A stretch of DNA of 64,000 nucleotides from the NCBI RefSeq assembly GCF_003008425.1, contig NZ_PXOQ01000009.1, positions 69,501 to 133,500 of the forward strand. The letters run 5' to 3'. Position 1 is the first letter of the stretch. Each line of letters opens with the position of its first letter. The notes beneath the pieces are model-generated. The model was not told the DNA's origin, searched no databases, and saw only the letters and a program-made list of their open reading frames with translations. Below are positions 7,862 through 14,902 of the stretch, in pieces. Position numbers and translations under genes: made by a program. The stretch is from Aurantibacter aestuarii. GTDB taxonomy: Bacteria > Bacteroidota > Bacteroidia > Flavobacteriales > Flavobacteriaceae.

Positions 7862-9157
7862 TTTTTCACTCAATTTATAATTTGGCACTGTAATATTTTT
7901 TATAAAAATTAAACCATCATACATTTCTGAAATTTTTTTTGTAAACAAATTATTTTGTTTTGGATTGTAACCAGATGCTCCTAATAATAATTGTTTGTTT
8001 TTTCTTTTAAAGAAATTGGTGGTATCATTATTTGATGCATTTGAAATATCAATAAAGAAAATATCTTCTTTTACCTCATTAAGTGTTTCTGCGTAAGTAT
8101 CAGGAAATGGTTCATTTATCTGATAAGTTTTCCATGTAGCTGGTTTATTTTTTTTGAAAATATAACCACCAAGTGTACCTTTGCCAAAATCAAATCCTAC
8201 GCTGTAATAATCATCTTTATAAAATTCTTTTAGATGCCAGCCTAAATTATTAATGTTTCGATTTGAATAATTCGCAAATCCTTTATTATTTATATGTTCG
8301 TTGTGAGCCCAAATAAATGCTTTCCCATTTTTTGATTTATTTTCAGTTATCCATTTAATGTTTTCAAACATCTTCAAATCTCTGTCTTGACTATAATAGT
8401 TTTGTACATAATAAGTGTATTTTTTTAAATAATTTAAGGCTCTAATTGCCGTATTGAACTTAATATTGGCTTCATTTTTAACACCTTTTTGAAAATCTAC
8501 TAAAATGTTTTCAATTTCATTTAGCTTTGGAGTTTGAATATTAGCCCAATCGTTTGATTTACCATATTCAACTTTTTTATTCACACACATATCTGTTACT
8601 AAAAGAAGTTCTTCACTTATAGGAATATTATAATTTTTAACTAAATCTCGAATCTCTTGATTAATACCTTTTACGTTCTGAATGTCCATACCATAAAACT
8701 GAATTTGCTCGTCTTTTGTTTTATTGAGGTTGTAACTTCTCATCCATTCCAAAAGGTTTACAATTTCTTTGCAATACCAAGGAACAATACCAAAATTATT
8801 GGCAATAGTTTCCACATTACCTTTACCACCGCTAATCCACTCATTTATTCCAGCTTCTGAAGGATAAGAATCTTCAATTATAAAAACTTTGATATTTTGA
8901 GTTTCGACCAAATATTTGAAGAATTTAGCCTTTATATCGAAAAACTCTTTTCCGTGATGAGTAGCTTCTCCAAATCCAAATATTTTTGCATTTTCGAATT
9001 TTTTTGGAATATTGTCATTAAAAATTGAAAGATTTGTATTTGGATTGGCATCTTCAATTTTGATTGAATTTTCATTAATCCATTTTATGGTTTCATTTTT
9101 TTGAGCATTTATATGAAAAGATAGAAAAAGTGAAATTCCTAATAAAAATATCTTCAT
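7859..9157 (-). CDS. Secreted erythromycin-esterase-family protein
   Basis: 432 residues. MKIFLLGISLFLSFHINAQ is a signal peptide, so the protein is exported. The motif FGFGEATHHGKEFFDIKAKF matches the GEATH catalytic block of the erythromycin esterase family (Ere/succinoglycan-biosynthesis-type hydrolases), followed by IEDSYPSEAGINEWI, FYGMDIQ and FIWAHNEHI, where family catalytic acids and histidines lie. Known Ere enzymes hydrolyse macrolide lactones, but most chromosomal relatives have no proven substrate. The gene stands alone, is flanked on its 3' side by an inverted-repeat element and has Asn/Lys-rich codon use, which could mark acquisition. Macrolide resistance should not be assumed. 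Confidence 0.85.
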   Translation of the reverse strand: MKIFLLGISLFLSFHINAQKNETIKWINENSIKIEDANPNTNLSIFNDNIPKKFENAKIFGFGEATHHGKEFFDIKAKFFKYLVETQNIKVFIIEDSYPSEAGINEWISGGKGNVETIANNFGIVPWYCKEIVNLLEWMRSYNLNKTKDEQIQFYGMDIQNVKGINQEIRDLVKNYNIPISEELLLVTDMCVNKKVEYGKSNDWANIQTPKLNEIENILVDFQKGVKNEANIKFNTAIRALNYLKKYTYYVQNYYSQDRDLKMFENIKWITENKSKNGKAFIWAHNEHINNKGFANYSNRNINNLGWHLKEFYKDDYYSVGFDFGKGTLGGYIFKKNKPATWKTYQINEPFPDTYAETLNEVKEDIFFIDISNASNNDTTNFFKRKNKQLLLGASGYNPKQNNLFTKKISEMYDGLIFIKNITVPNYKLSEK

Positions 9158-9264
9158 TTACAGTTTTTTTTAAATCGCTTACAACGACTTGATATGAGAT
9201 CGTTTTAATTTTTTATATCTAATGTTAACCGAAGTTAATTGAAAAAATTGACAAAGTCAAATGA

Positions 9265-9930
9265 TTAATTTCGCTTTGCAACCAGCTTTTCATAAGCTTT
9301 TAAAACCGATGTTCGACCAATAGTTTTGGTAATAATATCTTTATCTAAATCCCAACCTCTGGCAGGCGAATATTCACGACCATACCAAATAATTTGTAAG
9401 TGTAAATCGTTCCAAGTGTGTTTTGGGAATAAGCGTTTGGCATCTTTTTCGGTTTGAGCCACACTTTTGCCATTAGTTAAATTCCAGCGGTACATAAGTC
9501 TATGAATATGCGTATCTACAGGAAATGCAGGAACTCCAAAAGCTTGGCTCATGACTACACTTGCCGTTTTGTGTCCAACCGCAGGTAAAGCTTCTAAAGC
9601 TTCAAAACTTTGTGGTACTTCGCCATCATGTTCTTCAATTAAAATTTTAGATAATCCGTAAATGCCTTTACTTTTCATTGGGCTTAAACCACATGGTCTT
9701 ATAATGGCTTTAATTTCTTCAATAGACAGTTTAACCATATCATGTGGGTTATCTGCTTTAGCAAAAAGTAAAGGTGTAACCTGGTTGACACGAACATCTG
9801 TGCATTGTGCAGATAGTAATACAGCAATGAGCAGTGTGTACGGATCTTTATGATCTAAAGGAATAGGGATTTCTGGATATAAGTCATTTAACGTATTTAT
9901 AACGAAATCTACCTTTTCTTGTTTAGTCAT
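9265..9930 (-). CDS. nth: Endonuclease III-family DNA glycosylase lacking the iron-sulphur cysteines
   Basis: 221 residues. The helix-hairpin-helix motif LPAVGHKTA (114-122) and VDTHIHRL (138-145) hold the catalytic Lys121 and Asp139, equivalent to Lys120 and Asp138 of E. coli Nth. The enzyme removes oxidised pyrimidines and nicks the abasic site in base excision repair. The C-terminal part, HLQIIWYGREYSPARGWDLD onward, contains no cysteine at all, so the C-x6-C-x2-C-x5-C [4Fe-4S] cluster loop of the classical enzyme is missing. The gene shares a short divergent promoter region with bcp; its own TAAATTTG box is at 9953-9960, 22 bases from the ATG. Confidence 0.93.
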   Translation of the reverse strand: MTKQEKVDFVINTLNDLYPEIPIPLDHKDPYTLLIAVLLSAQCTDVRVNQVTPLLFAKADNPHDMVKLSIEEIKAIIRPCGLSPMKSKGIYGLSKILIEEHDGEVPQSFEALEALPAVGHKTASVVMSQAFGVPAFPVDTHIHRLMYRWNLTNGKSVAQTEKDAKRLFPKHTWNDLHLQIIWYGREYSPARGWDLDKDIITKTIGRTSVLKAYEKLVAKRN

Positions 9931-9936
9931 AAGTTG

Positions 9937-9944
9937 TATTTTTG
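9937..9944 (+). promoter_or_regulatory. Probable -7 promoter box of bcp
   Basis: TATTTTTG fits TAnnTTTG and ends 21 bases before ATG 9966. A TTG occurs at 9919-9921, but the 15-base spacing is short. It lies only eight bases from the oppositely oriented nth box. Confidence 0.5.
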
Positions 9945-9952
9945 AGAATATT

Positions 9953-9960
9953 CAAATTTA
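9953..9960 (-). promoter_or_regulatory. Probable -7 promoter box of nth
   Basis: On the minus strand the bases read TAAATTTG and end 22 bases before the nth ATG. The bcp and nth boxes face each other, so polymerase cannot occupy both sites together. Confidence 0.5.
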
Positions 9961-9965
9961 CAACT

Positions 9966-10439
9966 ATGAACACATTAAAACAAGGCGATAAAGTACCAGA
10001 TTTTACAGTTAATGACCAGTCGGGAAATCCGGTTTCATTAAAAGATTATAAAGGCAAAAAACTAATTGTTTTTTTCTATCCAAAAGCTAGTACGCCAGGT
10101 TGTACAGCAGAAGCTTGTAACTTAACAGATAATTATAAAACACTACAAGATAAAGGCTATGAAATTTTAGGGGTTAGTGCCGATTCTGAAAAAAGGCAAA
10201 CCAATTTTAAAGAAAAGTATAAATTCCCATTTCCATTACTGGCAGATGAAGAAAAAGAAGTTATAAATGCTTTTGGTGTTTGGGGTTTAAAAAAATTTAT
10301 GGGCAAGGAATATGACGGCATACACCGTAAAACTTTTTTAATTGATGAAAATGGCGTAGTTGCCCATGTTATTGATAAAGTTAAGACTAAAGACCATGCG
10401 GCTCAGATTTTAGAGCTAGATGAAAACCATGAAGCTTAA
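9966..10439 (+). CDS. bcp: Thioredoxin-dependent thiol peroxidase (bacterioferritin comigratory protein)
   Basis: The frame is open from 9942, but the ATG at 9966 (MNTLKQGDKVPDFTV) is the family start and lies downstream of the promoter box. The 157-residue protein has the atypical 2-Cys Bcp/PrxQ signature ASTPGCTAEACNLTDNY, with peroxidatic Cys46 and resolving Cys51 five residues apart. It reduces H2O2 and organic hydroperoxides in the cytoplasm using thioredoxin. It is divergent from the repair gene nth, a pairing that makes sense for oxidative damage. The 3' end overlaps the convergent gene at 10416-10700 by 24 bases. Confidence 0.95.
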   Translation: MNTLKQGDKVPDFTVNDQSGNPVSLKDYKGKKLIVFFYPKASTPGCTAEACNLTDNYKTLQDKGYEILGVSADSEKRQTNFKEKYKFPFPLLADEEKEVINAFGVWGLKKFMGKEYDGIHRKTFLIDENGVVAHVIDKVKTKDHAAQILELDENHEA

Positions 10440-10700
10440 AAGACCCACATTTATAACTGAAATAAAAAATGTAAGATTAAATATAGCCTTATCGGCTATA
10501 TTTTTTTTTATAAGATCTATAACCATCCAAATAGGAGTAATGGCTATACCAACAAGAATTGGTATGGTAAGTAGTTCTCCAATAATTTGAAACCATTGCG
10601 CATCAAACTGGTTGATATATGCAAATAATAGGCTTATTATACCAACGAAACAAATAAAAACGAGACCTAAACGAATATATTCTAACTGTAATTTTTTCAT
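10416..10700 (-). CDS. Small membrane protein with three predicted spans
   Basis: 94 residues, start ATG 10700. Hydrophobic stretches near residues 10-28 (LGLVFICFVGIISLLFAYI), 43-63 and 74-93 predict three membrane helices. I do not recognise the family. It probably belongs to the minus-strand transcript with the acetyltransferase, whose stop lies six bases upstream. The last 24 bases overlap the 3' end of bcp on the other strand, so each mRNA is antisense to the tail of the other. Confidence 0.65.
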   Translation of the reverse strand: MKKLQLEYIRLGLVFICFVGIISLLFAYINQFDAQWFQIIGELLTIPILVGIAITPIWMVIDLIKKNIADKAIFNLTFFISVINVGLLSFMVFI

Positions 10701-10706
10701 AAAATT

Positions 10707-11171
10707 CTATAAATCAAAATATTGCATTTTAATATCGCAACGTTTGTAGTTACAGTGTTCTTCTACTGGGATTTCTTTAAAACCATTTTTTTTATAAATA
10801 TAAATGGCATTTTCTAATTTGGTACTAGAATACAACACTAAACTTTTAAACTGTTCTTGTTTTGCAAAATTAATACAATGGGATAACAATTGTTGTCCAA
10901 TTTTAAGATTTCTATACTCGGGTTTTACAGCCATTTTGGTTAACTCGAATCCGCTGGAATCTTTAAGAGGCATTAAAGCATAAGTACCAATAATAGTAGA
11001 GTCTTTTTCTGCAAAAAAAATAAAACCACCTTTATCTAAAATATAGGTTTTAGGATTGCTTAAAACCTCTTCATCATAAGGTTCTACATAAAAATAAGCT
11101 TTTAACCATTCTACATTAAGATCATAAAATTCTGTTGCATAAGTTGCAGAATATGGTATGATACTAATCAT
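10707..11171 (-). CDS. GNAT-family N-acetyltransferase
   Basis: 154 residues with the GNAT fold: an N-terminal substrate half, then motif A, FELTKMAVKPEYRNLKIGQQ, where the RxxxIG loop binds the acetyl-CoA pyrophosphate, and motif B, ENAIYIYKKNGFKEI near residues 123-137. The substrate cannot be deduced. Its start overlaps the end of the upstream formimidoylglutamase-like gene by eight bases, so translation is probably coupled. Confidence 0.88.
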   Translation of the reverse strand: MISIIPYSATYATEFYDLNVEWLKAYFYVEPYDEEVLSNPKTYILDKGGFIFFAEKDSTIIGTYALMPLKDSSGFELTKMAVKPEYRNLKIGQQLLSHCINFAKQEQFKSLVLYSSTKLENAIYIYKKNGFKEIPVEEHCNYKRCDIKMQYFDL

Positions 11172-12183
11172 TTTGGGCTTTTATAAAATCGGTTATAAAA
11201 AAACTCAATAATTTTCCTACTTGTGTTTCGTCTTTTTTAGAGCAAGAAGCTTCACAAAGATGAAAATAACTTACCTGTTTTTGTTTTGCGAAATAAGAAA
11301 TAAATTGTCGTGTCTTTTCTACACTAAATCCGCTTGGAGTTTTTGCACTACTATTAATATTTTCAATTGCATCGCAATCAATTTCTAAACCAAAAGGTGT
11401 ATTGCATATAAATTGTTTAGCACGTTTTAATTCTTTTTTAAATTTTAGACGTCGTCTTACTCTAAGATCTTCAAATGTATTAAATGCTATTGTTGGTTGA
11501 GCTTCAATGCTATCAAAAATAGCTTTCGATGTATAATTTTCATGCAACCCAAAAATAAAATAGTTTTTTAAAAAGCCTTCATCCATAGCATAACTAAAGC
11601 CATTCCCACTATGTCTGCCTTCTAATGGTCTAAAATCTGTATGAGCATCAAAATTAACAGCATTAATAGGATTTTTTAAAGCTAAAGAGCTGCCTTTTAT
11701 ACATCCATAAGCGTTGTTATGACCTCCGCCAACAACAATAGGTATTTTACCTGCTTTAACAATATCGTGCACCAGCTTGGAGATATCTGTATCTATCATG
11801 CTAACCATTTGTCTGGCTTTTTTTAAATCTTTTTTAGTGCTTAAATCTAGTTTTTTTAATTCCTTTTGAAAATCAGGATATTCAAATGATCCTAATAAAA
11901 GTACAGTTTTTGGGTCTATAAAGTGATTGGATTGCGTATTTAACAAAACTTTAATACAGGCATTAAAAGCGTTGTAAGCCTTGCTATAGCCTAAGTTTGC
12001 GTTTATACCTATTGACTCGTTAATACCTATTAACACATACTTAACATCACTTTTTGAAATCTGAGCGTTAATGTTAGTAATATTGGAGAGTAAATGTATA
12101 TGTTCACCAAATTTAGTTTCATACAATCGAGGTTTTAAAATCGATTTGAGATGAGTTTCGGTAAATAAAATAAAGTTTTTCAT
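11164..12183 (-). CDS. Arginase/formimidoylglutamase-family metallohydrolase
   Basis: 339 residues. The binuclear-manganese motifs of the ureohydrolase superfamily are visible: VVGGGHNNAYG (GGxH), NFDAHTDFRPL (DAHxD) and LEIDCDAI (DxD). The spacing of the blocks fits formimidoylglutamase (HutG), which ends histidine degradation by releasing formamide from formimidoyl-glutamate; relatives in Flavobacteriaceae carry that name. No other hut gene is in the window, so the substrate is an inference from family. The first 90 residues are less conserved. The following GNAT gene overlaps the stop. Confidence 0.82.
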   Translation of the reverse strand: MKNFILFTETHLKSILKPRLYETKFGEHIHLLSNITNINAQISKSDVKYVLIGINESIGINANLGYSKAYNAFNACIKVLLNTQSNHFIDPKTVLLLGSFEYPDFQKELKKLDLSTKKDLKKARQMVSMIDTDISKLVHDIVKAGKIPIVVGGGHNNAYGCIKGSSLALKNPINAVNFDAHTDFRPLEGRHSGNGFSYAMDEGFLKNYFIFGLHENYTSKAIFDSIEAQPTIAFNTFEDLRVRRRLKFKKELKRAKQFICNTPFGLEIDCDAIENINSSAKTPSGFSVEKTRQFISYFAKQKQVSYFHLCEASCSKKDETQVGKLLSFFITDFIKAQND

Positions 12184-12263
12184 TTAAGCTTTTTATAGAC
12201 CTATAAATTTACAATATATAAACAATAGAAATCAAATTTAATCTTAACCAAAATTTAGAAATT

Positions 12264-13148
12264 ATGTCAGAAAACGCAAGCAGAGGTTTAAAAGTAGCAC
12301 TTGGTATTGCAGTAGCTCTAATTATTGCAGTAGGTGCTTACGCATTTACTTTACATAAGGATAGTAAAGAAATGGAAATGAGTTTGACCGAACAAAGAGA
12401 ACAACTTATAAATGATTTAAATGGTTCTAAGCAGGATTTAGAGGTCGCTATTAACGAAAAAGGTGCTTTAACTGGAGAGTTACAAGCCGAAAAAGTTAAA
12501 GTTGAAGGTTTAATAGCTGAATTGGAAAAAGCAGAATTAACGGTAAAAAATCTTAATGGATACGTTAATAAATATAACTCGCTTAAAAGACAAATGAATG
12601 AGTTAATGAAAGAGAACGACAAGTTAAAAGTAGAGAATAAATATCTGGCAACGTCTTTAGATAGTACCAATATGGAGTTAAAAAACAATAAAATGTTTAG
12701 TGATTCTTTATCTATGCAAAATACTGCTTTAGCTAATGTGGTTGAAAGTGCAGCCGTTTTAAATACAGCAAAGCTTAAAGCTGAAGGTGTTATTGTAAGA
12801 AGTTCGGGTAAAATTATTGAAACAGATAATGCAAGTAGAGTAGATAAGTTGAAGGTTTGTTTTACGGTTACAAAAAATTCACTAGTAGCTCCTGGAGACA
12901 AAGCCTTTTTTGTACAAATTTTAGACCCTAAAAATAATGTTTTAGGTGCTAATGAAGCTGTGATTTTTGAAGACCAAACGGTTTATTACAGCACCATTAG
13001 TACATTTAATTATGAAGCTAAAGATTTAGACGTTTGTGAATACATAGCAAAATCTAATAGCAAGCAAGACTTTGCAGAAGGCACTTACAAAGTAAATGTA
13101 TTTGATAGAAATAGAATTGTTTCTTCTACTTCATTTACTTTAGATTAA
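12264..13148 (+). CDS. Membrane-anchored coiled-coil protein
   Basis: 294 residues. One N-terminal membrane helix (about 9-28, KVALGIAVALIIAVGAYAF) is followed by a long coiled coil (about 35-160) rich in Glu, Lys and Leu heptads, and then a compact globular domain (about 170-294, LKVCFTVTKNSLVAPGDKAF). The shape suggests a periplasmic rod that places the C-terminal domain away from the membrane. I do not recognise a named family, though such proteins are common in Bacteroidota. It is monocistronic and ends at a strong palindromic terminator. Confidence 0.82.
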   Translation: MSENASRGLKVALGIAVALIIAVGAYAFTLHKDSKEMEMSLTEQREQLINDLNGSKQDLEVAINEKGALTGELQAEKVKVEGLIAELEKAELTVKNLNGYVNKYNSLKRQMNELMKENDKLKVENKYLATSLDSTNMELKNNKMFSDSLSMQNTALANVVESAAVLNTAKLKAEGVIVRSSGKIIETDNASRVDKLKVCFTVTKNSLVAPGDKAFFVQILDPKNNVLGANEAVIFEDQTVYYSTISTFNYEAKDLDVCEYIAKSNSKQDFAEGTYKVNVFDRNRIVSSTSFTLD

Positions 13149-13162
13149 ACCCTAATAATTTA

Positions 13163-13198
13163 AAGAAAAAAGAGCGCCAATTGGCGCTCTTTCTTTTT
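13163..13198. terminator. Bidirectional Rho-independent terminator
   Basis: AAAGAGCGCC-AATT-GGCGCTCTTT is a GC-rich perfect palindrome flanked by A on the left and T on the right. It serves both the coiled-coil gene (plus) and the convergent secreted-protein gene ending at 13197 (minus), whose stop codon touches it. Confidence 0.92.
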
Positions 13199-14072
13199 AA
13201 TAGGAGTGAAAAAAACCAACACGATGATTGTGTTTTTTTAAAGCTTCTTTAGCTTTTTCGTGTTGAGATTCAAAGGTTTCAATATTTGTTCCTTTACAAA
13301 TACCGTATGAATAATGATATCTTAAAAGTTCTAAATCTAATTTTGTTAATTTAACATCGCCGTTTTGGCAACCAGAAAAGTAATTATTACAGCCAAGGCT
13401 ATAATCTAATTCAAAATGACCTAAAGATTTTAAAAAATAATCTTTCATTGTGTTTAATAAAAGAGAAGTATTAAAATTGTCCTCTTTTATAATTCGTATA
13501 GTTGTTTTATATATTTGACTATTTCCATTCCAATACATATAATAGTCTGTAGATTTATAATTACTTATTCTACTTTCATATTCGAAGTCTCCAGTTAGAT
13601 AAATAATAAAATTTGACTCTTCAACAGTTTTTACTTGTTTAATATTTAAGGAATCTATGTTTTTAGAAATTTCTTTTGAAAAATTAAAAAAATCTTTCTT
13701 GATTTTTTTGTCAATTGAATTTGAAATGAAAATTTTTAAATCATTTTTCCAATATCTCATAGGTTCAGATTTCTTTGTAGAATCTTTACTTGCTCTAAAA
13801 GCAATCTCTTTATATAATTTTAAAAATGAATCATCTTTATATTCGTATGGAACACTCTTTCCTTTTGGTCTTATATAGTTTTTATCCCAAACTAAAGTAT
13901 CACCTTCTCGAATTAAGAAATGTATGCTATCTTGTTTTGTAAGTGGTTGATTATACTTTTTTTTATATTGCTTTAAAGAAATATATGTTCTTGTATTTTT
14001 AACCGTTTCATGTTGACCTAAGACTAAATTTGAAAGGGTTAAAAGCATTATTGAACACAAAATAGATTTCAT
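13197..14072 (-). CDS. Secreted protein of unknown function, tandem paralogue 1
   Basis: 291 residues with a signal peptide (MKSILCSIMLLTLSNLVLGQ). The middle contains MRYWKNDLKIFISNSIDKKI and NFIIYLTGDFEYES, and the C-terminal part LDLELLRYHYSYGICKGT. The domain order and these blocks recall DUF2927-type secreted proteins of Bacteroidota, a tentative placement. The next gene upstream (14079-14900) shows the same blocks in the same order at low identity, so the two arose by an old duplication. They are six bases apart and co-transcribed. Two cysteines, in LGCNNYFSGCQN, may form a disulphide that the paralogue lacks. Confidence 0.75.
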   Translation of the reverse strand: MKSILCSIMLLTLSNLVLGQHETVKNTRTYISLKQYKKKYNQPLTKQDSIHFLIREGDTLVWDKNYIRPKGKSVPYEYKDDSFLKLYKEIAFRASKDSTKKSEPMRYWKNDLKIFISNSIDKKIKKDFFNFSKEISKNIDSLNIKQVKTVEESNFIIYLTGDFEYESRISNYKSTDYYMYWNGNSQIYKTTIRIIKEDNFNTSLLLNTMKDYFLKSLGHFELDYSLGCNNYFSGCQNGDVKLTKLDLELLRYHYSYGICKGTNIETFESQHEKAKEALKKHNHRVGFFHSY

Positions 14073-14078
14073 AGACAG

Positions 14079-14900
14079 TTATTTTATAGAATGATATTTT
14101 TTTTCTAATATTTCAAATTGATTCAGATATACTGGAGTTTTAAAAATATAATGATAATGTATTTTAAGCATAGCTAAATCGTAATCAGACACTTCTTCTA
14201 CATATTCTGTATTTTTATTTAAAATTGAATAATTTTCAGCTAGAGAACTAGAATAAAATCGATTTAAACTAAGATAAAAACCTTTTTTTAGTTTACTTAA
14301 AAACAATGGGTTTTCTAACTCTTTAGAGCTTATTTTAAATATGCAACTGTAAATTTGATTGTTAGATTTGACATTTAAATTATAGGTCATCAAACTAAAA
14401 GTTAAGGTTTTCTTTTCTTCTAAAGAAAAATCCTTCAAATCTTCATGAGTAAATGCACTAATTTCTTTATCAAAAACTTTAAAATAGTAGTTAGCTTTAT
14501 TTATGTCATCGACTACAGAAATATCTAAATTTTCAATGGAACTGAAAGGAATAATAAATCTTTTAAAATTAGAAACAATTGATTTATCAATTAAAGGGTC
14601 AAAATAAACCCTAATTGGGACAATCCATTGTTGTATTGATTTGTTATCGCTATATCCAAACGTATGAAAACTGTACTTTTTTAGCAGACGCTTATTATCG
14701 AAAAAGGTAAAGTTTTTTAAATTTTTATATAGAGTAGAATCAATATTTGAAACTACAGAATCAACAGCAATTTCATTATTTTTTCCTACATCTTTCTTGT
14801 TTTTATGAATTGAATAATTAACAGGTAGGATTATGTCTAATTCAATCTGCGCATTGGAATGACTAAAAAACAGATAAATAAAAATTAAAAAAAACCTCAT
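14079..14900 (-). CDS. Secreted protein of unknown function, tandem paralogue 2
   Basis: 273 residues with a signal peptide (MRFFLIFIYLFFSHSNAQ). Shared with its downstream neighbour are QQWIVPIRVYFDPLIDKSIV (compare WKNDLKIFISNSIDKKI), NKANYYFKVF (compare ESNFIIYLTG) and YDLAMLKIHYHYIF (compare LDLELLRYHYSYGI). The cysteines in the paralogue's C-terminal half are absent here. The gene ends two bases after the carboxylase gene upstream (14903), so all three genes may form one operon, although no functional link is evident. Confidence 0.7.
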   Translation of the reverse strand: MRFFLIFIYLFFSHSNAQIELDIILPVNYSIHKNKKDVGKNNEIAVDSVVSNIDSTLYKNLKNFTFFDNKRLLKKYSFHTFGYSDNKSIQQWIVPIRVYFDPLIDKSIVSNFKRFIIPFSSIENLDISVVDDINKANYYFKVFDKEISAFTHEDLKDFSLEEKKTLTFSLMTYNLNVKSNNQIYSCIFKISSKELENPLFLSKLKKGFYLSLNRFYSSSLAENYSILNKNTEYVEEVSDYDLAMLKIHYHYIFKTPVYLNQFEILEKKYHSIK

Positions 14901-14902
14901 AA

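Noticed and set aside
12338-12901. 187-residue ORF on the minus strand
   Set aside because: It lies wholly inside the coiled-coil protein gene; its Ser/Leu-rich sequence is the antisense reading of Lys/Glu-rich codons.
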